Shown here in pieces: positions 18,641 through 27,165 of a stretch of 64,000 nt of DNA. Origin of the DNA: Hyphomicrobiales bacterium (GTDB lineage: Bacteria > Pseudomonadota > Alphaproteobacteria > Rhizobiales > Rhizobiaceae); contig UCAG01000013.1 of the NCBI GenBank assembly GCA_900470285.1, forward strand, positions 26,537 to 90,536, given 5' to 3'. A model generated the notes under the pieces. That model saw nothing but the letters and a program-made list of their open reading frames with translations, searched no databases and had not been told where the DNA came from. The number at the start of each line of letters is the position of its first letter. The stretch's first letter is position 1. The translations under genes were made by a program, and so were the position numbers.

Positions 18641-19347
18641 CAAGTGTGATTAAGCAGGCGCATCAGGGCGGCGCGGATATTCTCATCAATGATACGCTGT
18701 GCCATCTCGATCCGCGCGGGGTATTATACCTGCCGTCATACCGGACGCTGGTGGTGTCTGATCTGCATCTGGAAAAAGGGTCATTCTTTGCTAAGCGCGG
18801 CATGATGCTGCCGCCTTATGATACGCTGGCCACATTAGCGCTGCTCAAGACCATCATTGATGATTATCAGCCATCTTGTGTCATCAGTCTCGGAGACAGT
18901 TTTCACGATTGTCATGGCGCATCGCGGCTGGCAGATGAGGCATCCGATTTGCTTCGCCAGATGATGAAAAGCCGCCAATGGCTATGGATTGAGGGTAATC
19001 ATGATCCGGTGCACCCGGCGGGGCTTGAAGGGGAGAGCATGGCGCAATTCAGGCTTGGCGGTCTGATTTTCAGGCACGAGCCGCTTGCGGGAGATAATCC
19101 CGGTGAGGTGGCTGGTCATTTGCACCCCGCAGCAAAGATTATACGGCAGGGGCGCAGTGTACGGCGTTCTTGTTTTGTCAATAATGGGCGCCGCCTGATC
19201 ATGCCGGCATTTGGTGCCTATACGGGTAGCCTTAACGTGCTGGATAAGGCATTCCGCGGGCTGTTTGATGTGAGTGGTTTTGACGTGCATTTGCGCAGTG
19301 AAACGCGGATATTCACTGTACATCCGCGTTTTTTACGACCTGACTAA
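18637..19347 (+). CDS. pdeM: Ligase-associated DNA damage response endonuclease PdeM
   Basis: 236 residues of the calcineurin-like phosphoesterase family. Metal-ligand motifs are SDLHLEKG (about 41-48), GDSFHD (86-91), GNHDP (120-124) and GHLHP (160-164). The TTG start at 18637 overlaps the helicase stop by four bases; a GTG at 18646 is an alternative. The family acts as a Mn-dependent phosphodiesterase/endonuclease and is found with Lhr and the ATP-dependent ligase. A palindromic intergenic element starts one base after its stop. Confidence 0.92.
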   Translation: MTSVIKQAHQGGADILINDTLCHLDPRGVLYLPSYRTLVVSDLHLEKGSFFAKRGMMLPPYDTLATLALLKTIIDDYQPSCVISLGDSFHDCHGASRLADEASDLLRQMMKSRQWLWIEGNHDPVHPAGLEGESMAQFRLGGLIFRHEPLAGDNPGEVAGHLHPAAKIIRQGRSVRRSCFVNNGRRLIMPAFGAYTGSLNVLDKAFRGLFDVSGFDVHLRSETRIFTVHPRFLRPD

Positions 19348-19348
19348 T

Positions 19349-19455
19349 TAGAGCGGTTTACGTCCAGATTGGATCATAGCGCTCGCTCTACATTCTTTAT
19401 TTGGTCGCATTATCACTGCCGTCAAGTTGATCCAACTTGACTGTGAAATGCTCTA
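19349..19455. repeat. Palindromic intergenic element with TAGAGC...GCTCTA ends
   Basis: About 107 bases fill exactly the gap between two convergent genes. The left end (19349-19376) and the reverse complement of the right end (19428-19455) match imperfectly over about 28 bases, beginning TAGAGC and ending TTGGATCA. The last three bases form the stop codon of the minus-strand gene. It looks like a small non-autonomous or extragenic palindromic repeat; similar ends occur at 43656-43697 and 62548-62588. Confidence 0.6.
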
Positions 19456-20307
19456 GTCTTTACGGAACAGCAATTGTCCGAGCCAGCCTGTGAGACCGGC
19501 GAGAAAAACAGCAAACAGACCATAGGCAAGACTATATTGATGCGCCGCCTCAAAAATCTGCTGCTCGAGACCGGCTTTGACAATATTGAGATGGGTATTA
19601 GCTTCCCCGATGAATACGCCATGGCGGAACAGCAAAGCGCGGGCTTTGTGCCGCCCGACCGGCACATTGGTTGACAGAGCAAGAGTTGCACGGAACAAGG
19701 TCTGTGAAACGAATTCGACCGAGCCGACTTTCTGGCTGTAAAGCCCCTGACGGGATTTCAGGTCGCGCAACTCCTGCCCGAAGCGCATGGCATTCGGATC
19801 AGCGAGCGTGCCATATTCAGGGTTCAGCGCGAAATAATTCACGCCAAGCGAGAGCTGGCGATAGGTTTTCTCATCGGTAATATCCTGCAGTGGTCGCGTG
19901 GATGCCAGAGAATAGGAAAGCGGCACAGATGTGAATGTTTCGGAATCCGCATTGACCCAGACGCCGAGATAACGTGATTTTTCACGAACGACGAGATTAC
20001 GCTGCGGGCCTTCCAGCACCACGATAATATCGTAGCGTCCTTGCCTGCGGATCAGCGGATCGGCATTATCCAGCGCACCGAAAATTGTCAGATTGGTGCC
20101 GCTGAAATTGGAGGCAATGGCAATCGTTTCTGTCGAAAGGCCGATCTCGATTGTTTCCGGCAATTGCTGCGGGTCTTGCAGATTGGTGACCGCAGCCATT
20201 TCCTGTCCGCGCTCTTTTATTCGTGTAGCGGCATTACCGCTCTGGAGCGGTACCAGTGCGGAGAGCAAAACGGTTGCCAGTAAGCTTTTGCGGATAATCT
20301 GTTTCAT
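19453..20307 (-). CDS. TIGR02186-like membrane-anchored periplasmic protein of unknown function
   Basis: About 284 residues from the ATG at 20307; an in-frame ATG at 20316 overlapping the upstream stop is equally coupled. A signal peptide is present (KSLLATVLLSALVPLQSGNA), and the mature part starts near residue 28. A beta-rich periplasmic region follows, and one C-terminal transmembrane segment (about LAYGLFAVFLAGLTGWLGQL). The family is typically found next to TauE/SafE permeases in alphaproteobacteria, as here. The mature part includes IEIGLSTETIAIASNFSGT. The function is unknown; it may be an accessory or receptor subunit of the transporter. The stop codon lies in the palindromic element. 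Confidence 0.75.
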   Translation of the reverse strand: MKQIIRKSLLATVLLSALVPLQSGNAATRIKERGQEMAAVTNLQDPQQLPETIEIGLSTETIAIASNFSGTNLTIFGALDNADPLIRRQGRYDIIVVLEGPQRNLVVREKSRYLGVWVNADSETFTSVPLSYSLASTRPLQDITDEKTYRQLSLGVNYFALNPEYGTLADPNAMRFGQELRDLKSRQGLYSQKVGSVEFVSQTLFRATLALSTNVPVGRHKARALLFRHGVFIGEANTHLNIVKAGLEQQIFEAAHQYSLAYGLFAVFLAGLTGWLGQLLFRKD

Positions 20308-20308
20308 C

Positions 20309-21229
20309 TTACTCATCCGCAAAGCCGATGGAGAAAAGATTATCCGGCTGAATGAACAGGCCGAAAGCCAGTCGCAGAGCAACGGCAAGAACCAGCAATG
20401 CCAGCAGCATACGCAATTGCTCGCCGCGCAATTTACGTCCGGCTCTTGCGCCGTATTGTGCGCCGATCACACCGCCGACCATCAGCAAAAAGGCCAGTAC
20501 AATATCAACCGTATGGTTATTGGTCGCCTGCATGACCGTTGTAAAAGCAGTCACAAAAGTGATCTGAAACAGCGATGTGCCAACAACCACATTGGTCGGA
20601 ACGCGCAGCAGATAAATCAGCGCCGGAACCATGATGAAACCGCCGCCGACACCCATAACGGATGAGAGCAGGCCGATACAAAAGCCGATAGCCAGTACCG
20701 GAATAATACTGACATAGATCATCGAGGCGCGGAAACGCGCCTTGAACGGCATACGGTGAATCCAGTTATGTTGCCCCGAGCGGCGGACATCCGGTGCTTT
20801 GCCGTCTTTGTTGCGGCGAAGAGTGCGCCAGCTTTCAACGGCCATCAGGCCGCCGACAGAGCCGAGAAAGACCACATAAAGCAGGGAGATAATCAGATCG
20901 AGCTGACCGAGATCACGCAGCAGCGAAAATATGTAAATACCGACCAGAGAGCCGACAAGACCGCCGATCACCAGCAATATGCCTAATTTGAAATCCAGTG
21001 TCCGGCGTTTGAAATGCGTAAGTGCGCCGGAAACGGAGGAGGCGATAACCTGATTGGCACCGGTGGCAACAGCAATAGCGGGCGGAATATTATAGAAGAT
21101 CAGCAGAGGGGTAATCAGAAATCCGCCGCCAACGCCGAACAGACCTGACAAAAAGCCGACAGCCGCCCCCATGCCGAGAAGAACCAGCATGTTGACTGAA
21201 ATTTCTGCTATTGGCAGATAAATACCCAC
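20309..21229 (-). CDS. TauE/SafE family sulfite/organosulfonate exporter-type permease
   Basis: 306 residues with about eight hydrophobic segments. The family's twin glycine-rich motifs are GFLSGLFGVGGGFLITPLLI near the N terminus and GLLSSVMGVGGGFIMVPALI in the second half. TauE/SafE proteins move small sulfur-containing or organic anions across the inner membrane. Its stop sits in the start region of the TIGR02186-like gene, so they form a two-gene operon. Which anion is moved cannot be read from the sequence. Confidence 0.9.
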   Translation of the reverse strand: MGIYLPIAEISVNMLVLLGMGAAVGFLSGLFGVGGGFLITPLLIFYNIPPAIAVATGANQVIASSVSGALTHFKRRTLDFKLGILLVIGGLVGSLVGIYIFSLLRDLGQLDLIISLLYVVFLGSVGGLMAVESWRTLRRNKDGKAPDVRRSGQHNWIHRMPFKARFRASMIYVSIIPVLAIGFCIGLLSSVMGVGGGFIMVPALIYLLRVPTNVVVGTSLFQITFVTAFTTVMQATNNHTVDIVLAFLLMVGGVIGAQYGARAGRKLRGEQLRMLLALLVLAVALRLAFGLFIQPDNLFSIGFADE

Positions 21230-21644
21230 GACCCACTACCATTACTATGACACTGCCGAAGATTGAAATCTGTATCCCTTTACCCGGTGTACAGCTAAGT
21301 TCCCCGCAGAGTTCTCCCGAAAATAATACCCGGCCTATCGTCAGACTTTGCAGCTTTTCGATGGCGGCGGGCGGTTATTCTTCGTGACCTGACAGAATTC
21401 TGAGTTTAGCCGCCATTTGCGGCGTTAAACCTGAAAATACCATATGCTGATGTCGTTTTTTGCGTGCTTCTTGTATGCAACACACTCATCGTCGCAAAAA
21501 ACTGTTAATTTTCTGCGCCTTTGGCCGCGCCAAGTCAAACCATCACTGTGCATAAGATGATGCGAAACCGTCAGCCTGAATAGCCGTCGGAGATTGTGTG
21601 TGGCAGGTGTTGCAGTTAGGCCGCAATTTTATGCGTTCCCGCCA
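21230..21644. other. Intergenic region upstream of the TauE/SafE operon
   Basis: About 415 bases upstream of the minus-strand permease gene. No open frame with coding character was seen. It should hold the promoter of the TauE/SafE operon, but no convincing -35/-10 pair could be picked by eye. Confidence 0.4.
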
Positions 21645-21680
21645 TAAAAATACCCCTCTGTCAGTACGGCAAAGGGGTAT
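21645..21680 (-). terminator. Intrinsic terminator after the PodJ-like gene
   Basis: On the minus strand ATACCCCTTT pairs with AGAGGGGTAT (one G-T pair) and runs directly into TTTTT. It lies 36 bases after the stop at 21716. Confidence 0.8.
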
Positions 21681-21715
21681 GATTTCTTGTTATTGCTGAT
21701 TGTTGCCGGTGCAAA

Positions 21716-24700
21716 TCAGCTGTTTTTGGCAAGCAGTGCTTCAACCAGTTTCTGATCCACTTCGCCGGTTGGCTTCATGCCATTGGCTTTCTGAAAAGCG
21801 GAAATCGCGTCTCTGGTTTTGTTGCCCATAACACCGTCTGCCGTGCCTGCATCATAACCGTTTTTCTGCAGGATCAGCTGAATATTACGGACGGCTTTCT
21901 TCATATCGACAGAAGCTGTGGTAATAGCTTTGTCGTCAGCCCAGGCGTCCGGAATGCTGACCGAATTGGCATCCTCAATCATGTCCTTCGGCTTCCAGAG
22001 CTTGGTCAGGTTGATTGCCCGCTCCAGCTGTTCAGGCTTGAGGGATTTTGCAATCTGATCGCGTTTATCAGCTGCATCCGTATCACCGGCATTGGCAGCC
22101 AGTGCAAACCATTTATAGCTTTCTTCCAGATTCTGTGTGCGACCCAAACCTTTCGCTGTCAGAATGCCCAGATTATACTGGCTGTCTTTTACGCCGAGCT
22201 CTGCAGCGCGGAAGAACCATTTAGCAGCATTGTCATGGTCTGCCTTGCCGTCCGGTCCCATGGCATAGAGCACAGCAAGATTGTGCATGGCACTGGCGTT
22301 GCCCTGTGCAGCGGACTGTTCATAGAGTTGTGTTGCCTTGGCAGCATCACGCGGCATGCCAAGACCTTTTTCGTTGAAATTGGCAAGGCGGTATTGTGCA
22401 GGTGCAAAACCACGCTCCGCAGACAGCGCATACCATTTGGCAGCTTCCGCAAAATCGCTGGCAACACCGCGGCCGTCTGTATAGCGCATGCCGATTTCAT
22501 AAAGAGCACGGGCATCCCCGCTTTCGGCGGCATTACGCAGGGCAATCGGGCCGGCTTCTTTCGGCACAGCAGGGACTGCGGTCAGTTTTGCCGTTGCAGC
22601 AGCTTCGCTCTGTTGCGGCAGGCTTTGTGTTGTCATCTGATCCGGTATTGCTGTTTCAGCCTGAGCCGTAACAACAGGCGTGTTGTTTGCAGGCAGTTCC
22701 GGCAGCGGTTGTATATCCGGCGCGGATGCTACCGGAGGATTGATGACAACAGGTTTGATCACGGCCTGTGTGCTGCCGGTCATAGATCTGGCAGAGAGAG
22801 GCTCTGTCGGAAATTCGCGCGAACCAAGGGGTTGCGCCTCTGTGGCGTCATAAACCGGACCATGGTTCAGGCTGGTAATCTGTAGTGTTGATGCAGTCTG
22901 CTCTTCCGGCTGAGCCGGATTATCAAGTGTGGTGATTGTCGGCAAAGCAGGCTTCTTGTCTTCAATCACAGTCGGAGCGGTATTAACCGGTGCCGGCTGC
23001 ACGCTGGCCAGATCCGGTGACTGCGGAACAACGCTGTCCTGTTTTTCTGTCAGATAGGTGTTGCCAAGCTGTAAGCCGGTGACAGCGATGATAATTGCAC
23101 CGATGGCCAGCAGAAGCGGCTTGCGCAGGGAGCGCTTTGGTTTGTCTGCAGTAGTCGTGCGGTCTTCATCCGATGTGATATCGCCAGCCAGAGTGCTATC
23201 GCTCAGGTTCTGATCGCGCAGGCGTCCGGTTTCATCTGCTGCAGCCTGTGCCGCACGGCGTGCCGCGCTGATGAGATCGGATTTGCCGGCTGCAGGATTA
23301 TGATCCGGCCCGCGGCCACGCTGTTCATCGCGCACGCGGCGGATAATAGCGTTGAGGTCCGGCATTGCCGCAAGGGTCTGGTCGGTGCTTTCTTCTTCGG
23401 ATTTGACCGGCATACGGTTTACTGTAGACGGAGTATCCAGTGTCAGCAAATCCGTGTCTTCAATCTGAAAAGCATCGGCTGCAGCTGCAGCAGGTCCATT
23501 GGGCTTGGAGCGGCGCACAGCCTGAGCGAGGCCGCTCAGCAGTGATTTGCGGGTTGTGCCAGTTGTTTCAGCTTCTGTATCTGCAGCCATTTTTTCCGGC
23601 ACAGGATTGGCCGCAGATTTGACAGCAGCGCGTGCGGCTTCAATGGCGGCAGCAGCCGGTGAAGGCACAGCGGAAAATGCTGTGTTGCGCGGAGAGTTAC
23701 CTGCGGCTTGCTCCGGATCATTGCCCCATTCAGGAATAGAAAACTGGCTGGTAAAACGTGTTGCATTATTCTGTTCGCGCGACTGGCCTGCAGAGCGCGA
23801 AGGCTGGGCAAAAGGCGGTTTTTGCAGATTGTCTTTTTCAATCTGTCCTAACCGCTCGGCGATTTTCAGTAATGTATCATGAACCTTGTTAAAGGTGCGG
23901 CTGTTACGCTCATCCGTATCACGGGTCAGCTGTTCCAGCGCCTTAAGATCATCCGCCAGCTGACGGGCAAAATCTGTGTCGCGGGAGGGACCCTTGTCCA
24001 CAACCTGACGAATAGCTTCTTCTGCGGCTTCACGGGCAGCGCTCAGAACTGTGTCGCGGTTAATGTCGATGGCGCGTTCAATCACATCAAGGCGCGGCTT
24101 GATCTCTGCCAGTTCAGGCAGCAGGCTTTCCGGCTTGCTGAGTTGTTCTGTGATAAAGCCCAGCTGCTTTTCGAGATTGCGCATCAGTTGCTGATCGGCG
24201 GCCGGTGCTGCCGGCACAGCCTGCAATGCAGCAGTTTGTTCCGATACCTGGCGGGTAATAAGATCGAGGCGGCTTTCCAGCGCCTGAATAAACCGGTCAT
24301 CATTCAGCGCAGTTTTATGGGCACTGTTGCGATATTGTTCATCCAGATGACTGGTCAGATCGGCAAAACGGCGGTCGAGTTCTTCAAAAACAGCGTTTTC
24401 CTGCTCAGGCTGCTGGCGATGATAGCTGGTCGCAAGAATTGCGCGGCTGATTTCGTCCAGACGTTCGTCCAGCTGACGAAGGGAGTGGCTCTGATTGTCC
24501 GGCAGCTGTTCAATAGCATGGCGCAGATCATCAAGGCGTGTCGTGATCGCATCCAGAGCCGGATCAATATGTGCCGACTGACTGGCATGGAATTTCTCAG
24601 TCTGCTGCTGTTCAAAATTGTCAAAGCGCTCATCCAGCGCATCCCAGCGATGGCTCATACGGCGCAGGGATTCTTCACGTGCCAGAGTCTCAACAGTCCG

Positions 24701-25189
24701 CTTCAACTCCTCGAAGTCACGGCGCATAACTGCATCGGTATTCGGGCTGTTATTGGCTGACAGAGTGCTGGTGCCGGCGATGAAGCGGTCAGCAGCGGAA
24801 AGGCGTGCCGGATTATGCCGGACGCCAGTCTCTGACGGTTGCAGTTTTTCGCTGATGGCTGCTGCCTGTCTCAGCTCTGTACGGGCGCGCAAACGCTGTA
24901 ATTCGTTGGCAATGGCAGCCAGAGCTTCCTTGTGCGGATTGTCAGCCGACACAGATGCCGTTTGTGTGTGTGATGCGGCGACCGGATCAGTACGAAGAAA
25001 TTCAAGAGCATCAGGCGATGCTGTTTCATCGGCAGCCTGTGTGTGGCGGGTATAATCTTCCGCTTCCTGTCGCCCGGCGAGATGATTTTCAAGAGCGGAC
25101 AAAGTGCGGTTCAATTCCTCAAGCGATGCCAGCGGACGGCGCTCACGGCGCATATTCAGATTATCGAGAGGAGACCGCTGATTTGTCAT
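21716..25189 (-). CDS. podJ: PodJ-like polar organelle development / localization protein
   Basis: 1157 residues with the layout of PodJ. A long cytoplasmic part (about 1-690) is rich in predicted coiled coil (repeated LDERLDEI, LEKQLGFITEQL, KIAERLGQIEKD heptads). One membrane span lies at about 691-708 (PLLLAIGAIIIAVTGLQLG) and a Pro/Thr-rich periplasmic linker at about 715-870. Four SEL1-type repeats follow (ALYEIGMRYTDGRGV, AQYRLANFNEKGLGM, AMHNLAVLYAMG, SQYNLGILTAKGLG). A C-terminal peptidoglycan-binding domain has LILQKNGYDAGTADGVMGNK. In Caulobacter and rhizobia PodJ marks a cell pole and recruits division and polarity factors. Its presence suggests asymmetric, polar growth. Alternative: another coiled-coil SEL1 scaffold. 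Confidence 0.78.
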   Translation of the reverse strand: MTNQRSPLDNLNMRRERRPLASLEELNRTLSALENHLAGRQEAEDYTRHTQAADETASPDALEFLRTDPVAASHTQTASVSADNPHKEALAAIANELQRLRARTELRQAAAISEKLQPSETGVRHNPARLSAADRFIAGTSTLSANNSPNTDAVMRRDFEELKRTVETLAREESLRRMSHRWDALDERFDNFEQQQTEKFHASQSAHIDPALDAITTRLDDLRHAIEQLPDNQSHSLRQLDERLDEISRAILATSYHRQQPEQENAVFEELDRRFADLTSHLDEQYRNSAHKTALNDDRFIQALESRLDLITRQVSEQTAALQAVPAAPAADQQLMRNLEKQLGFITEQLSKPESLLPELAEIKPRLDVIERAIDINRDTVLSAAREAAEEAIRQVVDKGPSRDTDFARQLADDLKALEQLTRDTDERNSRTFNKVHDTLLKIAERLGQIEKDNLQKPPFAQPSRSAGQSREQNNATRFTSQFSIPEWGNDPEQAAGNSPRNTAFSAVPSPAAAAIEAARAAVKSAANPVPEKMAADTEAETTGTTRKSLLSGLAQAVRRSKPNGPAAAAADAFQIEDTDLLTLDTPSTVNRMPVKSEEESTDQTLAAMPDLNAIIRRVRDEQRGRGPDHNPAAGKSDLISAARRAAQAAADETGRLRDQNLSDSTLAGDITSDEDRTTTADKPKRSLRKPLLLAIGAIIIAVTGLQLGNTYLTEKQDSVVPQSPDLASVQPAPVNTAPTVIEDKKPALPTITTLDNPAQPEEQTASTLQITSLNHGPVYDATEAQPLGSREFPTEPLSARSMTGSTQAVIKPVVINPPVASAPDIQPLPELPANNTPVVTAQAETAIPDQMTTQSLPQQSEAAATAKLTAVPAVPKEAGPIALRNAAESGDARALYEIGMRYTDGRGVASDFAEAAKWYALSAERGFAPAQYRLANFNEKGLGMPRDAAKATQLYEQSAAQGNASAMHNLAVLYAMGPDGKADHDNAAKWFFRAAELGVKDSQYNLGILTAKGLGRTQNLEESYKWFALAANAGDTDAADKRDQIAKSLKPEQLERAINLTKLWKPKDMIEDANSVSIPDAWADDKAITTASVDMKKAVRNIQLILQKNGYDAGTADGVMGNKTRDAISAFQKANGMKPTGEVDQKLVEALLAKNS

Positions 25190-25536
25190 CGCCGTTTACA
25201 CTTTTCAAACTGTGCGCCTTAAAGGAGCTGGTCAGGTTGTCCGTTTGTTTTCGTCTGCAGGTCTTGCCGACGGGTAAAGCAAAGTCATTGTTGAGGTGGT
25301 GCTCAGTACCACACGAAACACAGATTTTGCCTCAGACACAGTTTTGTCGAAACGTGGTAAATAAGCCGTTAACTTTGATGATAATTCTTAACTTTATGTT
25401 TGGCTGAAAATAAATACGCTCAGATCCACCTGCCGTATCGGTTTTGTTCAGCATCCCCTGAAAGACGGCAGACAAGCTTTGAAATAATTGCCTTTTTAAG
25501 GATGTGCTGATTTAAAAAATGCAATCTCTGTTCAAT
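25190..25536. other. Upstream region of the PodJ-like gene
   Basis: About 350 bases between the start of the PodJ-like gene and the terminator of the Omp gene, both on the minus strand. It must contain the podJ promoter. TTAAC sequences occur near 25369 and 25388, but their spacing does not fit a standard CtrA box. No gene was seen. Confidence 0.4.
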
Positions 25537-25569
25537 AAAAAAGCCCTGCCTCATCGAGGCAGGGCTTTT
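25537..25569 (-). terminator. Intrinsic terminator of the Omp25/31-family gene
   Basis: A 14-bp perfect stem (AAAAGCCCTGCCTC and its complement) with a three-base loop, followed on the minus strand by a T-run. It lies 33 bases beyond the stop codon at 25602. Strong. Confidence 0.9.
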
Positions 25570-25601
25570 AGTTCTGCTTGTGATCGTTAACGATCAGCAG
25601 A

Positions 25602-26354
25602 TTAGAACTTGTAGTTTACGCCGATACGTACTTCATTAACCGATGTTTTGAAGTTACGATCGTTCAGGTATTCTTTTGCCCCGCCAACAACATTTGGATC
25701 AACCAGGGAAACACGGTTTTTACCGAAGTTTTTATGCAAGTACTCAGTTTTGATTGTCCAATTGTCAGTTACAGCATACTCGAGACCTGCACCAGCAGTC
25801 CAACCAACAACGGTTTTGCTTTCTGATGTTTCAAACGCAGCGCCTTTTGAGTAGCATTTACCAATGGTAACACCTACACGTGCGCTATCACAGCCGAGGG
25901 AGTACTTTGTGTTGCCCCACGCAATACCACCGGTTACGAATGGCAGGAAGCGATCAACCGCATAGCCAAGACGTGCACGAACTGTACCATTGGTGCTGAG
26001 TTTATCCGAACCATAATAAGGATCGTTTATGTTCGCGCCGCCCCAATTCTTTTTGATCGAACCGAAAGAAACGTCAGCTTCTGCACCGAGGACAACATTG
26101 TTGTCGAACTGCCAGTTATAACCAGCCTGCAAACCACCGAAACCGCCTTTTGGTTTTTGCTTGCTTGCTTCTGGGTTATTCACGTCATGGGATGTGCCCC
26201 AGCCGTAACCGGCATGTGCGCCGAGGTAACCACCGGTCCAGCTGAATGCGGAATATTCAACCGGTGCTGGTTCCGGAGCAGAAACGATAGCGTCTGCGGC
26301 GAAAGCCTGACCTGACAATACAGTCATGGCGAGAAGGGCTGCGATTTTTTTCAT
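25602..26354 (-). CDS. Omp25/Omp31-family outer membrane beta-barrel protein
   Basis: 250 residues. A Sec signal peptide ends at AFA-AD (about residue 19). The mature protein has the family start WTGGYLGAHAGYGWG, followed by eight or so alternating amphipathic strands and the C-terminal VNYKF with the final aromatic residue needed for outer-membrane insertion. Brucella Omp25/Omp31 relatives are abundant surface proteins. Two cysteines 14 residues apart (LGCDSARVGVTIGKCYS) fall in a predicted external loop, which is unusual for the family. The gene is transcribed alone, ends at a strong terminator and is preceded by a long AT-rich region. Confidence 0.9.
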   Translation of the reverse strand: MKKIAALLAMTVLSGQAFAADAIVSAPEPAPVEYSAFSWTGGYLGAHAGYGWGTSHDVNNPEASKQKPKGGFGGLQAGYNWQFDNNVVLGAEADVSFGSIKKNWGGANINDPYYGSDKLSTNGTVRARLGYAVDRFLPFVTGGIAWGNTKYSLGCDSARVGVTIGKCYSKGAAFETSESKTVVGWTAGAGLEYAVTDNWTIKTEYLHKNFGKNRVSLVDPNVVGGAKEYLNDRNFKTSVNEVRIGVNYKF

Positions 26355-26825
26355 ATCTAAAGTCCGTTCGTTAAAGAATTTGAACTGACCTTATCTGTAA
26401 AAAAATTAATGAACACCCTAAAATTATAGTTTAGAAATGACTAACGACTATTTGCCAAGTTGCTGAAATAACTGGTTTTTCTATAATTTTGGTCACATGG
26501 ATAATTTTAAAATGAATTAATTGATTAAAATTCATAATGTTAAATTATTTTAGCTTAAAGTAATTTAATATTTATTGAATGTATTTTAGCTTTTCTTGAT
26601 ATATTTCTTGATGGTTATTACAGTTACTTGTGTTGCAAAAAAGTATCTGTTTTTCTGTGTGAATTCTAAAATTATTTTCTGAAAAATATAGTTTTTATAC
26701 AAAAAAGCTTGGTTTTGAAGAATCGAGCAGCCTTTTCGGGGTTCTTAAACGGTATTCTTGTGCCTGAAACATCTGATTGATAGAGCTGCGACAGAAAGTT
26801 TGGATTTAAATTTTCAAAAACAGAT
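26355..26825. other. AT-rich regulatory region upstream of the Omp gene
   Basis: About 470 bases, strongly AT-rich compared with neighbouring genes, especially 26400-26720. It lies between the divergent Omp gene and the beta-oxidation operon. No open frame worth calling was seen. It probably holds the Omp promoter and could be intrinsically bent DNA or a binding region for a nucleoid protein. Confidence 0.45.
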
Positions 26826-26858
26826 TTTTGACGTTTACGCAAACGTCAAAATTTATTA
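26826..26858 (+). promoter_or_regulatory. MerR/LiuR-like operator and promoter of the beta-oxidation operon
   Basis: TTTTGACGTTT (26826-26836) and its exact reverse complement AAACGTCAAAA (26841-26851) flank a four-base centre. TTGACG (26828-26833) and TTATTA (26853-26858) are 19 bases apart, the long spacing typical of MerR-controlled promoters, and the palindrome fills the spacer. The repeat shares TTGACGT..ACG.AAACG with the site at 10799. The mRNA leader to the ATG at 27166 would be about 300 bases. Confidence 0.55.
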
Positions 26859-27165
26859 GGCTGATATCCGAGGGTGCTGTAATAATTTTACTGCTTCATA
26901 AAAATGACGGTTTTCACGCAAGAGTGCATACTGTCAGGCGGATCCCGTGATAGGCTGTTAAAGAATTCATGGGAAAGCGAACAGACGCTGCCGGAGAGGA
27001 GTCCGGTTGTGTTTGGGCAGAAAGAGAACGGCACCACAGAGCCAGGCTATCCTGTGTTCTGAATGTTTGAATGACAACGCGCGGGAGAGGTAGCGTCTTA
27101 ACGAACACCTCCGCCCGCATTCCGGCAGAACAATTATCTGCCGACGTCAAACTTGGAGGAAGTGC

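Noticed and set aside
23879..24760. 293-codon plus-strand open frame
   Set aside because: Antisense to the PodJ-like gene, which has clear SEL1 and peptidoglycan-binding domains. No ribosome-binding site.
25369..25392. Possible CtrA box upstream of the PodJ-like gene
   Set aside because: Two TTAAC elements are present but about 15 bases apart, not the seven expected for a CtrA site.
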